Source: M3007 sp044347755 (GTDB taxonomy: Bacteria > Bacteroidota > Bacteroidia > Chitinophagales > Saprospiraceae). From it: a DNA stretch of 33,979 nt. Of this stretch, positions 1 to 8,660 are shown piece after piece. Each line of letters opens with the position of its first letter. Positions within the stretch are counted from its first letter, which is position 1. The notes beneath the pieces were generated by a model. That model was not told where the DNA came from. It worked only from the letters and a program-made list of their open reading frames with translations, and did not search any database. Position numbers and translations under genes: made by a program. Location: assembly GCA_044347755.1 (NCBI GenBank), contig JBIKUE010000049.1, positions 1 through 33,979 on the forward strand. Direction: 5' to 3'.

Positions 1-280
1 GAGCTGCCCTTCGTAGCCCACCCGAGCCGCCCGGCCTGTCCTCTTGTAAAGACCCGTCCGCGCCAAGTGTGCTGAACGTGGACAATTTAGCTTACGATAC
101 CTGCTCTTGGGGCATAGAACTCGGGGTGCTCGTACGTGATGCGGACAGTTCTTTACAAGATGACAGGCTTGGGATGGGAGCGTTGCTTTAACCGATCGAG
201 CGGCCCTTCGTAGCCCACCCGAGCCGCCCAGCCTGTCCTCTTGTAAAGACCCGTCCGCGCCAAGTGTGCTGAATGTGAAT
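1..280. repeat. 197-bp-offset direct repeat with an internal inverted copy
   Basis: Bases 1-80 recur at 198-277 with about three mismatches (positions 5, 33 and 77 of the first copy). Between them, 141-173 is an imperfect reverse complement (about 29 of 33) of 31-62 and of 228-260, so the middle segment could pair with either flanking copy. The first copy starts at the window edge, so the array may continue to the left. No plausible coding frame covers 1-323. The nature of the repeat is unknown. Confidence 0.75.
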
Positions 281-323
281 AAAATTGCCTTTTGAATCAA
301 CTTCTTAACGTCAAAACCTTTAC

Positions 324-3300
324 ATGAAACACATACTTTTACTCTCCATATCCGCCCTCCTGAGCATAACCGCTCAAGCCCAAAACCGTTATTACGTCCA
401 CGCCACAGCCACCGGCGCCAACAACGGCGCTTCCTGGACGGACGCCTTCACCGATCTTCAATCGGCACTTCAGACCGCCATTGCGGGTGATGAAGTCTGG
501 GTAGCAGAAGGAGTCTATTATCCTACGGCTACAACAGACCGACACCTCTCCTTCGAGCCCAAAAGCGGCCTGCGATTGTACGGCGGGTTTGAAGGCAATG
601 AAATCACTTTGGATCAGCGCAACTGGACCAACCACGTCGCCATGCTCAGCGGCGATATCGGTACGCCGGGCGACAGCACCGACAACAGCCTCAATGTGAT
701 GTACCTGTTTCAACCGGATACCAACACCGTGGTAGACGGTTTTACCCTGTGTTATGGCCGTGCTGACGATGAACCCTCGTCAAGCAGTAGCAGAGACCGC
801 TTCGTTTGCGGCGGCGGCATGTACATAGAAGCCGGCAATTGGGATGCGCTGGCCAATATCCAAAACTGCCGGTTTTGGCGCAACAGTGCCCTGTCGTTTG
901 GCGGTGGAGTGATGATCAACGGCGCTTCCATGGCGGGCGTAGCGCCCAGGTTTATAGATTGTCGTTTTGAAGAAAATCACGCCGAAATCAACGGCGGAGG
1001 CATGGCCCGTTTTGGCGGCAGTTGGAAAGAACGGGGCCATGAACTGGACGCTTGTGTGTTTACAAATAATCGCGCTTCCTTTCGCGGAGGCGGCTTGTTT
1101 TACAACGATAGTAACGGGCCCAACAAGGTATCGTTTAGCGCTTGTTTGTTTGAGCAAAACCGGGCGGTTACAAGCGGGGGGGCAATGCATTTGGTAACCG
1201 GGAAAAACGGGTTGAGCAGTTTGACCATACAACAATGTGAATTCAAAGCGAATTTTTCTTTGGATGCTGCGGCTATTAAACTCTTTACGAACGGTAATGA
1301 CTTGAATGGAGAAGTGGTCATTGACGGGTGTCAATTCATAGACCATATATCTTTACCTGGGGCAGAGATAACAAACCTGATTAATACAGATCAAATTAGC
1401 AGCCTTCCGTCTTCTATTACGCTTAAAAATTGCCAAATTAAGCACAATTATAATATTGGTTTGTACAATGCTATATTGCTTTCATGGGTCTTTGCTGAAT
1501 TAAATTTGGAGAATTCCATATTTGAAGAAAATATTTTTGGTGGTATGTTTTTTCCAAGCTCATTCATTTCCAGTTCCATCAATAAGTCCGTCTTTAGGTC
1601 TAACGAATGTGCCGAAATTTGTGGATTTAGCTTGATAGGAAATGTGGCCATTGGAGGTGTTTCAAATTCAGTTTTTGAGAATAATAAAACAACGAGTAGT
1701 TCCGGTATTATTTTTTCGGATAACATTGAAATGTTTATTATAACCAACTGCGCATTTTTGTATGAACGCCGACCTGTTATAAATAGTTTGACAGATAAAT
1801 TAATTTCCATTGGCGGGGCTTCATTACTCATAAACAATACAATTTTTACGGATAGTTTATCAAAATATTCTTTGTCAAGTGATAATACCGTTATAACTAA
1901 CAACAGTTTCGGTTTTTTTGATTGTAACGATCAGTTCCCAAGTCTCACCTGCGGCCCCGGCAATCTATCCGGTCTCGATCCCATGTTTCGCGATACCGCT
2001 GCCGGAGATTACACCCTGCTGCCCTGCTCGCCGCTGATCAATGCCGGCAACAATGCTGCCGCGGCCGGCTTACTCACAGACTTGGCCGGAAATCCGCGCA
2101 TCCTGGAAGGTATAGTAGATATAGGCCCCTACGAGGCGCCGGCATTTGCACAGGCGGCGGAGCCATTGGTAAAACCGGCCTGTTCCGGCGCTTCCAATGG
2201 TAGTATTATCATCAGCCCGGCGTATGGTTGCGAACCCTATACCTATCAGTGGGAACCTTCTGCAGGCAATGGTCCGGAATTAAACGGCCTGCCCCCGGGC
2301 CCCTATCGACTTACCATCACGGATGGTAGCGGACGGCAAATCAGAGATACGGTTCTGGTTGAAACAGCACCGGTACCCGAACTTTCCCTCACAGCTACCC
2401 ATGTGCAGTGCGGAGAAACAGAAGGCGGCGCCTTGAACGCCAATGTAAGCAACGGTACTCCTCCTTATCAATATCAATGGCTTCCTGCCGCAACAGATAC
2501 CGCATTTTTATCCCATCTCGGACCCGGTCAATATGCACTCACGCTTACGGATGTTAACGGTTGTATGGATTCCAGCTCGGCACAAATTGGCCTGCAAGGT
2601 ATGATTACCCTGTTGGTAAACGGACAGGCCATACCGTGCTACGGCGGAACAGGCTGGTTGTCGGCTACGCCGGTAACAGGCGCTGCACCTTTTAGCTGGC
2701 AATGGCAGGGATGGAACGGCACAGATTCTTTAGCGCAACCCTTGAGCCCGGGCAATTATGCCGTAACCGTTTCGGATGTGTACGGCTGCACGGCCTCTTT
2801 TGCCTTTCCGCCCTTTACCCAGCCGGATTCCCTTTGGGCTATCACCGCTGCCATAGATCAAACACAAAACAACCCGCCCAATGGAGAGGTAACTGTGGTG
2901 GCAGTATTGGGCGGTAAATCGCCCTTTGACTTTTTGTGGAGTACCGGCAGCACCCAGCAGAGCATTGCTACTCTGTCGGCCGGCATGTATACCGTTACAA
3001 TCACCGATAAAAACGGCTGTACAGCCGAATATAAAGTAACAGTGGAATGGATGGTATCTACCGGCAGTCCGGGCGCCGAAGCAAACGCCTTACTGCTGTA
3101 CCCCAATCCGGCAACAGATTGGATGGTGGTGGTTCTTCCACCCGCTGAGCATTCATGGAGATTGGAACTAAGTAATGCAGCCGGTAGCCTGGTTTGGAGC
3201 GATCAAACCAACACGACCGAACACCGCATTGATCTCGAAAATCTGGCCTCCGGGGTATACACCCTGGCGGTTCGAGCCAGCGATGGAAAGCTTCGGTATG

Positions 3301-3326
3301 TGAAGGAGATGGTTATTTCCCGGTGA
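324..3326 (+). CDS. Secreted beta-helix protein with SprB-type repeats and T9SS type A sorting domain
   Basis: A 1000-residue protein predicted to be exported and anchored or released at the cell surface by the type IX secretion system. Residues 1-19 form a signal peptide ending in AQA, followed by YYVHATATGANNGASWTDAF, the typical opening of right-handed beta-helix (Pmp-like) proteins. Residues about 100-560 hold repeated N-x-A/G-x-x-GGG turns of a parallel beta-helix. About 570-600 is a choice-of-anchor segment (LLPCSPLINAGNNAA). About 610-920 are SprB-like repeats, each ending in a TVxDxxGC-type strand. The last about 75 residues (LLLYPNPATDW to the end) match the type A sorting domain. 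Bases about 1240-1925 are clearly AT-richer than the rest of the gene. The gene converges with icd across a hairpin. Function beyond a surface or adhesive role cannot be inferred. Confidence 0.85.
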   Translation: MKHILLLSISALLSITAQAQNRYYVHATATGANNGASWTDAFTDLQSALQTAIAGDEVWVAEGVYYPTATTDRHLSFEPKSGLRLYGGFEGNEITLDQRNWTNHVAMLSGDIGTPGDSTDNSLNVMYLFQPDTNTVVDGFTLCYGRADDEPSSSSSRDRFVCGGGMYIEAGNWDALANIQNCRFWRNSALSFGGGVMINGASMAGVAPRFIDCRFEENHAEINGGGMARFGGSWKERGHELDACVFTNNRASFRGGGLFYNDSNGPNKVSFSACLFEQNRAVTSGGAMHLVTGKNGLSSLTIQQCEFKANFSLDAAAIKLFTNGNDLNGEVVIDGCQFIDHISLPGAEITNLINTDQISSLPSSITLKNCQIKHNYNIGLYNAILLSWVFAELNLENSIFEENIFGGMFFPSSFISSSINKSVFRSNECAEICGFSLIGNVAIGGVSNSVFENNKTTSSSGIIFSDNIEMFIITNCAFLYERRPVINSLTDKLISIGGASLLINNTIFTDSLSKYSLSSDNTVITNNSFGFFDCNDQFPSLTCGPGNLSGLDPMFRDTAAGDYTLLPCSPLINAGNNAAAAGLLTDLAGNPRILEGIVDIGPYEAPAFAQAAEPLVKPACSGASNGSIIISPAYGCEPYTYQWEPSAGNGPELNGLPPGPYRLTITDGSGRQIRDTVLVETAPVPELSLTATHVQCGETEGGALNANVSNGTPPYQYQWLPAATDTAFLSHLGPGQYALTLTDVNGCMDSSSAQIGLQGMITLLVNGQAIPCYGGTGWLSATPVTGAAPFSWQWQGWNGTDSLAQPLSPGNYAVTVSDVYGCTASFAFPPFTQPDSLWAITAAIDQTQNNPPNGEVTVVAVLGGKSPFDFLWSTGSTQQSIATLSAGMYTVTITDKNGCTAEYKVTVEWMVSTGSPGAEANALLLYPNPATDWMVVVLPPAEHSWRLELSNAAGSLVWSDQTNTTEHRIDLENLASGVYTLAVRASDGKLRYVKEMVISR

Positions 3327-3333
3327 TAACGAT

Positions 3334-3363
3334 ACGTGCCGCCTGATTGCTCAGGCAGCACGT
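3334..3363. terminator. Hairpin between convergent genes
   Basis: A 13-bp stem with one mismatch (3334-3346 with 3351-3363) and a 4-nt TTGC loop lies between two convergent stop codons. There is no strong T-run, so bidirectional termination is inferred from position and fold. Confidence 0.55.
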
Positions 3364-3393
3364 AGTTCGGGCTTTCATGGTATGCGTATGTGT

Positions 3394-4890
3394 CTATTGT
3401 CCCTGACCTAGCGTAAAACCGGGCACTCCGTCGAAAGTGTACAGGATCTCCATTTTGATGGAAGGATACCCGATCAGGCTGAGTTTGAACATCAAATTTA
3501 GTACATCCTGGAATTCAGAAGGCTTCAATTCCGGCGATTTGAACCGGCAACGCCAGTGGTCGGTGCAGAAAGTGGCGGGGTTGCCCTCCGGCCAAACTTT
3601 TACGCCCCGGTTGGTGATCATGGTCAGTTCCATGTTGCCTGCCTTGTAATGCTTGATGGCATCAGCGAGTTTTTCCACATCTTTATCAGCCAGATGCAGG
3701 AAAATATCTACTCCAACCAATTCCTTCTTTGCAGCAGGGCGGTCTTTGAGTTTGATATGGATCCGTTCGCTTTTGGTGCTGGTTACTGCCGGCTTCAGGA
3801 ATTTTGGCATTTCGCCGAGCTTGGCAATCACTGCATCGGCAAAAGCCTGGGTGCCTACTTTTTTAGTACTGCTATTTTCGTTGAATATATCGGTTGTGTG
3901 GATGCCCTCTTCTATGGTACGTAACCATGCATTCTGAATTTTGGAAGCAATATCGCCCTGACCAATATGCGTCAGCATTTGAAGCGCTGCCAGCAGTAAT
4001 CCGGATGGATTGGCTATGTCCTGGCCGGCAATATCCGGAGCTGAACCATGTATGGCCTCAAATAAGGCGAAATCTTCTCCAATATTTGCAGACCCCGCCA
4101 GACCTACAGATCCGCTCACTTCAGCGGCTATGTCGGAAATAATATCGCCATATAAATTCAGGGTAACAATGACATCGAACATTTCAGGCCGGTCGGCCAG
4201 ACGTGCCGCACCAATGTCGATGATCATGTGTTCCTGTTGGATTTCCGGGTATTCCTGGCCGATTTCGCGGAACATCTTGTGAAACAGCCCATCGGTATGT
4301 TTCATGATATTGTCCTTGGTCATGCAGGTCACCTTCTTCCGGTTGTGCAAGCGGGCATATTCGAAGGCGTAACGGATGATCTTTTCTGTGCCCGGACGTG
4401 AAACGAGTTTCAGGCACTGAATGACCTCATCTGTTTGCTGGTGTTCAATGCCGGCATAAAGATCCTCTTCGTTTTCCCGAATAATCACCACGTCCATAGC
4501 CGGGTGAGCCGTTGAAACGAAAGGCGCATACGTGACACAAGGACGCACATTGGCATAAAGACCAAGGACTTTCCGCAGGGTTACATTCAGGCTTTTGTAG
4601 CCGGAACCCTGTGGTGTTGTAATGGGCGCTTTGAGCAGGATCTTGTTTTTTTGGAGCGACTCCCATGCCTCGGCCGGGATACCTGAGGTGTTTCCGCTTA
4701 GGTATACCTTCTCCCCAATGTCAATGGTTTCAATATCCAGTCTGGCGCCTGCCGCTTTCAGGATTTTGAGTGTGGCCGACATAATTTCCGAGCCGATACC
4801 ATCTCCATGGGTAACGGTAATCGGTACGGTTTTAAGTGGGTCCTTTTGAGGTTCCGGTATTTGAGGGCTGAGGGTTGAGTGAGACATCAT
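3394..4890 (-). CDS. icd: NADP-dependent isocitrate dehydrogenase, long Thermus-type form
   Basis: Oxidative decarboxylation of isocitrate to 2-oxoglutarate in the TCA cycle, cytoplasmic. The 498-residue length fits the Thermus-type enzymes, which carry an extra C-terminal domain, rather than the about 415-residue E. coli type. Visible motifs: VTHGDGIGSEI near the N-terminus, the substrate loop GSGYKSLNVTLRK, VIIRENEEDLYAGIEH, KDNIMKHTDGLF, the metal-binding GDIISDIAAEVSG, and the cofactor-site HGSAPDIAGQDIANP. From about residue 365 the extra domain runs to the end (VGVDIFLHL, then TDHWRCRF). The start is ATG at 4890, with a second ATG immediately after it. The gene is divergent from aconitase, the preceding step of the cycle, suggesting shared control. 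Confidence 0.95.
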   Translation of the reverse strand: MMSHSTLSPQIPEPQKDPLKTVPITVTHGDGIGSEIMSATLKILKAAGARLDIETIDIGEKVYLSGNTSGIPAEAWESLQKNKILLKAPITTPQGSGYKSLNVTLRKVLGLYANVRPCVTYAPFVSTAHPAMDVVIIRENEEDLYAGIEHQQTDEVIQCLKLVSRPGTEKIIRYAFEYARLHNRKKVTCMTKDNIMKHTDGLFHKMFREIGQEYPEIQQEHMIIDIGAARLADRPEMFDVIVTLNLYGDIISDIAAEVSGSVGLAGSANIGEDFALFEAIHGSAPDIAGQDIANPSGLLLAALQMLTHIGQGDIASKIQNAWLRTIEEGIHTTDIFNENSSTKKVGTQAFADAVIAKLGEMPKFLKPAVTSTKSERIHIKLKDRPAAKKELVGVDIFLHLADKDVEKLADAIKHYKAGNMELTMITNRGVKVWPEGNPATFCTDHWRCRFKSPELKPSEFQDVLNLMFKLSLIGYPSIKMEILYTFDGVPGFTLGQGQ

Positions 4891-4910
4891 AAAGGTGGTG
4901 TTATGAAAGC

Positions 4911-4934
4911 AATACTATTATAACTAATAGTATT
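4911..4934. promoter_or_regulatory. Perfect palindrome, candidate operator
   Basis: AATACTATTA, then TAAC, then TAATAGTATT: two perfect 10-bp arms with a 4-bp spacer. It overlaps the likely icd -7 element and lies about 130 bp from the acn -7 box. The size and spacing suit a dimeric repressor. The binding protein is unknown. Confidence 0.55.
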
Positions 4935-5060
4935 AGTTTTTGTTTAAAGTTGCTGCCAAAAAAATCTTTCTCTATTAAGATTTTGTATAAAAAAGAGGGT
5001 TTTTGCTCATTTTTTGAAACTTTTCCCCGTTTTTTTAACCCATTTGGCATGTTAAACCGC

Positions 5061-5068
5061 TACATTTG
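5061..5068 (+). promoter_or_regulatory. -7 promoter box of acn
   Basis: TACATTTG is an exact match to the Bacteroidetes TAnnTTTG box, 30 nt before the ATG at 5099. No TTG was found at the usual -33 spacing. The box overlaps an upstream in-frame TTG at 5066, which argues against that TTG as the start. Confidence 0.6.
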
Positions 5069-5098
5069 CGCGCTTTTTTAATCAAAAAAATCACATCA

Positions 5099-7378
5099 AT
5101 GGCCTCAACTATATTTGATATTAAAATGCTCAAGGCGTTTTACGCCTCCTTCCCGGCGCGCGTGGATGCGGCGAAAGCCAAAGTGAAACGCCCGCTTACG
5201 CTTTCTGAGAAGATCCTGTTTGCGCACCTGCATCCGGACAATCCGATGGCAGATTACAAGCGTGGTTCGGATTATGTATTTTTTCAGGTTGACCGAGTAG
5301 CCATGCAGGATGCAACCGCCCAAATGGCGTTGCTCCAGTTTATGACCTGCGGAAGGAAAAAAGTGGCAGTTCCAAGTACGGTTCACTGTGACCACCTGAT
5401 CACAGCTGAGGTTGGCGCAGCAAAGGATATGGCTGTGGCATTAGACAAGAACAAGGAAGTGTTTGAGTTCCTGAGCACGGTATCTCAGAAATATGGCATC
5501 GGCTTTTGGAAGCCTGGTGCAGGTATCATTCACCAGATCGTATTGGAAAATTATGGCTTCCCGGGCGGTATGATGATCGGCACGGACTCCCATACCGTGA
5601 ATGCCGGTGGCCTGGGCATGGTAGCTATTGGTGTGGGCGGAGCGGATGCGGTAGATGCCATGAGCGGCATGGCATGGGAACTGCAAATGCCCAAACTGAT
5701 TGGGGTGAAACTCACCGGTAAATTACGCGGTTGGGCATCTCCCAAGGACGTAATCCTCAAAGTAGCTGGTATTCTTACCGTAAAAGGTGGTACCGGTGCT
5801 ATTGTGGAATATTTTGGTCCGGGCGCTCAAAGCATGAGTGCAACCGGTAAGGGTACTATTTGCAACATGGGTGCTGAAATTGGCGCAACCACCTCTACAT
5901 TTGGTTACGACAAGAGTATGGCGCGTTACCTGAAGGCTACAGGCCGTAGCAAAGTAGCAGCTATGTGCAACAAAATTGCGCCTTACCTCACCGGCGACCA
6001 GGAGTGCTATGAGCAACCAGAAAAATACTTTGATCAGGTTATTGAAATCGACCTGAGCAAACTGGAGCCACATATCAATGGTCCATTCACGCCGGATCTG
6101 GCCTGGCCGTTGTCCAAGTTTGCTGCTGCGGTTAAAAAGAACAAGTATCCAGCCAAGCTGGAAGTTGGTCTTATTGGTTCTTGCACCAACTCCAGCTATG
6201 AGGATCTCACCCGTGCAGCTTCGGTTGCACGTCAGGCTAAGGAGAAAGGAATTGAAGTGAAAGCAGAATTCACCATTACACCGGGCTCAGAGCTGATCCG
6301 TTACACGGCGGAGCGTGACGGACTATTACAAGAGTTTGAAAAAATTGGTGGCGTTGTGATGGCGAATGCCTGCGGCCCATGTATCGGCCAATGGGCACGC
6401 CATATGGATGATATGAAGCGTCCAAACTCTATCATGACCTCCTTTAACCGGAACTTCACCTCCCGTAACGACGGCAACCCAAATACGCACGCGTTCGTAG
6501 CTTCTCCGGAGATCGTTACGGCATTTGCCATTGCAGGCGACCTGACCTTCAACCCTAAGCGAGGAACCCTCACCAATAAGAAAGGTGAACAGGTAAAGCT
6601 TGATCCGCCAAAAGGTATTGAGTTGCCGAAAGCAGGATTTGCAGTGGAAGATGCAGGGTTCATTGCTCCTGCAAAATCCGGCAGCAAAGTGAAAGTGGCC
6701 GTAGCCAAAGACAGTCAGCGCTTGCAACTGCTAAAGCCGTTCAAGCCGATTTCTACTGAAGAAATGACCGATATGCGCGTGCTGATCAAAGCAAAAGGTA
6801 AGTGCACCACCGACCATATTTCTATGGCGGGTCCGTGGTTGAAATACCGCGGTCACCTGGAAAACATTTCCAATAACTGCTACATCGGTGCGGAAAACTT
6901 CTTCAATGGTGAACGCAACAAGGTGTTCAACGTAGATAAAGGCCAATTTATGGAAGTGCCGGCCTCTGCCCGTCATTATCAGAAAAAGGGCATTGGCACC
7001 ATTATTTTCGGGGAAGAAAACCTCGGTGAGGGCAGCAGCCGCGAACATGCTGCCATGGAGCCCCGCTACCTGGGCGTAAAAGCAGTAGTGGTAAAATCAT
7101 TTGCGCGCATTCACCAAACCAACCTGAAAAAACAGGGTATGTTGGCGCTTACCTTTGCCAATCCGGCCGATTACGACAAAGTACGTCAGGATGACAAAGT
7201 GAGCATTCTTGGTTTCGACTCTTTTGCGCCAGGCAAGCCACTGAAGATTCGCCTGGATCATGCTGATGGTTCTTCAGAAACTTTTGACGTGAACCACTCC
7301 TACAACGACCAGCAAATTGAGTGGGTACATGCCGGAAGTGCTTTGAACAAGATTCGCCGTGGGTTCGGTTTGAAATAA
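5099..7378 (+). CDS. acn: Aconitate hydratase, mitochondrial type
   Basis: Isomerises citrate to isocitrate in the TCA cycle through a [4Fe-4S] cluster. The 759-residue product starts MASTIFDIKMLKAFYASF and is close to the length of mitochondrial-type aconitases. The cluster cysteines are visible: Cys362 in GLIGSCTNSSYED, and Cys425 and Cys428 in NACGPCIGQW. Other hallmarks are VPSTVHCDHLI, GTDSHTVNAGGLGM, SRNDGNPNTHAFVASPEI, CTTDHISMAGPW and the swivel-domain GEGSSREHAAMEPRYLG. ATG 5099 was chosen because the in-frame TTG at 5066 lies inside the promoter box. It is divergent from icd and followed by a strong terminator. The Fe-S cluster links it to the isc genes further along. Confidence 0.96.
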   Translation: MASTIFDIKMLKAFYASFPARVDAAKAKVKRPLTLSEKILFAHLHPDNPMADYKRGSDYVFFQVDRVAMQDATAQMALLQFMTCGRKKVAVPSTVHCDHLITAEVGAAKDMAVALDKNKEVFEFLSTVSQKYGIGFWKPGAGIIHQIVLENYGFPGGMMIGTDSHTVNAGGLGMVAIGVGGADAVDAMSGMAWELQMPKLIGVKLTGKLRGWASPKDVILKVAGILTVKGGTGAIVEYFGPGAQSMSATGKGTICNMGAEIGATTSTFGYDKSMARYLKATGRSKVAAMCNKIAPYLTGDQECYEQPEKYFDQVIEIDLSKLEPHINGPFTPDLAWPLSKFAAAVKKNKYPAKLEVGLIGSCTNSSYEDLTRAASVARQAKEKGIEVKAEFTITPGSELIRYTAERDGLLQEFEKIGGVVMANACGPCIGQWARHMDDMKRPNSIMTSFNRNFTSRNDGNPNTHAFVASPEIVTAFAIAGDLTFNPKRGTLTNKKGEQVKLDPPKGIELPKAGFAVEDAGFIAPAKSGSKVKVAVAKDSQRLQLLKPFKPISTEEMTDMRVLIKAKGKCTTDHISMAGPWLKYRGHLENISNNCYIGAENFFNGERNKVFNVDKGQFMEVPASARHYQKKGIGTIIFGEENLGEGSSREHAAMEPRYLGVKAVVVKSFARIHQTNLKKQGMLALTFANPADYDKVRQDDKVSILGFDSFAPGKPLKIRLDHADGSSETFDVNHSYNDQQIEWVHAGSALNKIRRGFGLK

Positions 7379-7407
7379 AACCTATCCAGGCTTACGATAA
7401 GTGATGC

Positions 7408-7445
7408 AACCGGCTGCTCGTTTCATTACGGGCAGCCGGTTTTTA
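7408..7445 (+). terminator. Rho-independent terminator after acn
   Basis: AACCGGCTGC pairs with GCAGCCGGTT, extended inward by three more pairs (one G-U), giving a stem of about 13 bp with an 8-nt loop, followed by TTTTT. It lies 30 nt after the acn stop. Confidence 0.85.
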
Positions 7446-7469
7446 ATGGTGAATAAGTTCGCTTTTGGG

Positions 7470-7525
7470 CCTTTTGTTTTCAGACCTCGTAGGTTTTGGA
7501 ACCTACGAGGTCTGAAAACAAAAGG
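7470..7525. repeat. 26-bp perfect hairpin, GACCTCGTAGG family
   Basis: The arm at 7470-7495 is the exact reverse complement of 7500-7525, with a TTGG loop. It is too long and lacks a T-run for a classical terminator, and a proper terminator already precedes it. The core GACCTCGTAGG is related to palindromes at 11702-11755 and 31139-31178, indicating a dispersed REP-like element. Confidence 0.85.
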
Positions 7526-7583
7526 TTGGCACCCGGAATCAGGCACACCCGGACTACAACATGTTCATCAATGCTTCGTTTCC

Positions 7584-7591
7584 TACCTTTG
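7584..7591 (+). promoter_or_regulatory. -7 promoter box of gldB
   Basis: TACCTTTG, an exact TAnnTTTG match, 31 nt before ATG 7623. No clear -33 TTG was found. Confidence 0.6.
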
Positions 7592-7622
7592 TGTCCGTTT
7601 TTCTAATAATTTAAACTTCTTT

Positions 7623-8639
7623 ATGCGTTTTCCCCTGTTTTTATTGGTTTCTTTTGCTTTTTTGACAGCATGTGGCCATGATGATGATATCCCACGGCCG
7701 GATATTTCTAATGTAAAAATCAACTTTAAACTGGACCGCTTCGAACAGGATATTTTTGCGCTGGATACTACCCAGTTGCAAATGGGTATGCAGGGCTTAT
7801 TGGGCAAATACCCGATGATGCTGCCGCTCTTTTGTAATGAAATCATACATGATCAATCCAACCCTAATGAAACGCCGCGTGAGGCACTGGCGGCATTTCT
7901 GTCAACACCTCAAATCCGGCATTTATACGATACCGTGCAACAGGTTTATGGAGACTTGAGCTGGTTAGAGAAAGATCTGACCAGGATGTTCCGGTATTAC
8001 AAATATTATTATCCGGAAAAACCTACCCCGCAAGTGATCACCATGATCTCGGAATATGCCACAGATGCCTTCACGGCAGGCGATAGTCTTTGCGGAATTG
8101 GGTTGGACCTTTTTTTGGGAGAAACATATCCTGGATATGATCCGGATGTGTTCCCGTTTTTCATGCGCCGCCAGTTTACCAAAGACAATATTCAGGTTCG
8201 ATTGGCCAAAGCAGTTGCGCAGAATAGTGCAGACGGACCACCTGGGCAGCGACTATTAGACATCATGCTTCACAATGGCAAGGAGCTTTATCTGTTAGAT
8301 TGTATACTTCCGGAGGTGCCTGATAGTTTAAAAATGGGATATACCCGCATTCAAATGGAGGGCTGCTATGCCAATGAATCCGAGGTTTGGGCGCGTTTAC
8401 TGAGTGAAAAGCTGCTTTACAGTACAGAATTTGATAAAATCCGGAAACTGGTTACTCCCAGCCCAAACGCTCCGGCGGTGTTTCAGGAAGCACCTGGCGA
8501 AATTGCAAACTGGATAGGTTTACGCATTGTGAAAGCCTACATGAAACGTTACCCTAAAACAACCATGCAGGAATTGTTTCACATGACCGATGCTCAAAAA
8601 TTCCTGGAAATGGCCAAGTATAAACCTAAACGCGATTAA
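7623..8639 (+). CDS. gldB: Gliding motility lipoprotein GldB
   Basis: A 338-residue predicted lipoprotein. The signal sequence MRFPLFLLVSFAFLTAC has a lipobox LTAC with lipidated Cys17. Family features include NVKINFKLDRFEQDIFALD near the N-terminus and the C-terminal WIGLRIVKAYMKRYP then MTDAQKFLEMAKYKPKRD, as I remember them from GldB proteins. In Flavobacterium johnsoniae GldB is required for gliding; its biochemical role is not settled. ATG 7623 is chosen over an in-frame upstream ATG at 7401 because it creates a proper lipoprotein signal, follows a -7 box, and leaves the upstream hairpins non-coding. ribE follows after 21 bp, probably in the same transcript. It fits functionally with the T9SS cargo genes in this window. 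Confidence 0.9.
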   Translation: MRFPLFLLVSFAFLTACGHDDDIPRPDISNVKINFKLDRFEQDIFALDTTQLQMGMQGLLGKYPMMLPLFCNEIIHDQSNPNETPREALAAFLSTPQIRHLYDTVQQVYGDLSWLEKDLTRMFRYYKYYYPEKPTPQVITMISEYATDAFTAGDSLCGIGLDLFLGETYPGYDPDVFPFFMRRQFTKDNIQVRLAKAVAQNSADGPPGQRLLDIMLHNGKELYLLDCILPEVPDSLKMGYTRIQMEGCYANESEVWARLLSEKLLYSTEFDKIRKLVTPSPNAPAVFQEAPGEIANWIGLRIVKAYMKRYPKTTMQELFHMTDAQKFLEMAKYKPKRD

Positions 8640-8660
8640 GGTGTTTCTGCTTTTCAAAAT

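Larger units (their letters stand above)
4891..5098. promoter_or_regulatory. Divergent icd/acn control region
   Basis: This 208-bp AT-rich spacer separates the two TCA genes. On the acn side it contains the -7 box TACATTTG (5061-5068). On the icd side, TAGTATTG on the minus strand (4917-4910) resembles a -7 box with one mismatch. A perfect 10-bp inverted repeat (4911-4934) overlaps this second box. A-tracts and T-tracts fill 4935-5040. No gene is seen here. Confidence 0.6.

Noticed and set aside
5066..5098. TTG start for acn
   Set aside because: The TTG lies within the TACATTTG promoter box, and aconitases begin near MASTIFDIKML.
7401..7622. N-terminal extension of gldB
   Set aside because: It would translate the terminator and the 26-bp hairpin and would bury the lipoprotein signal sequence.
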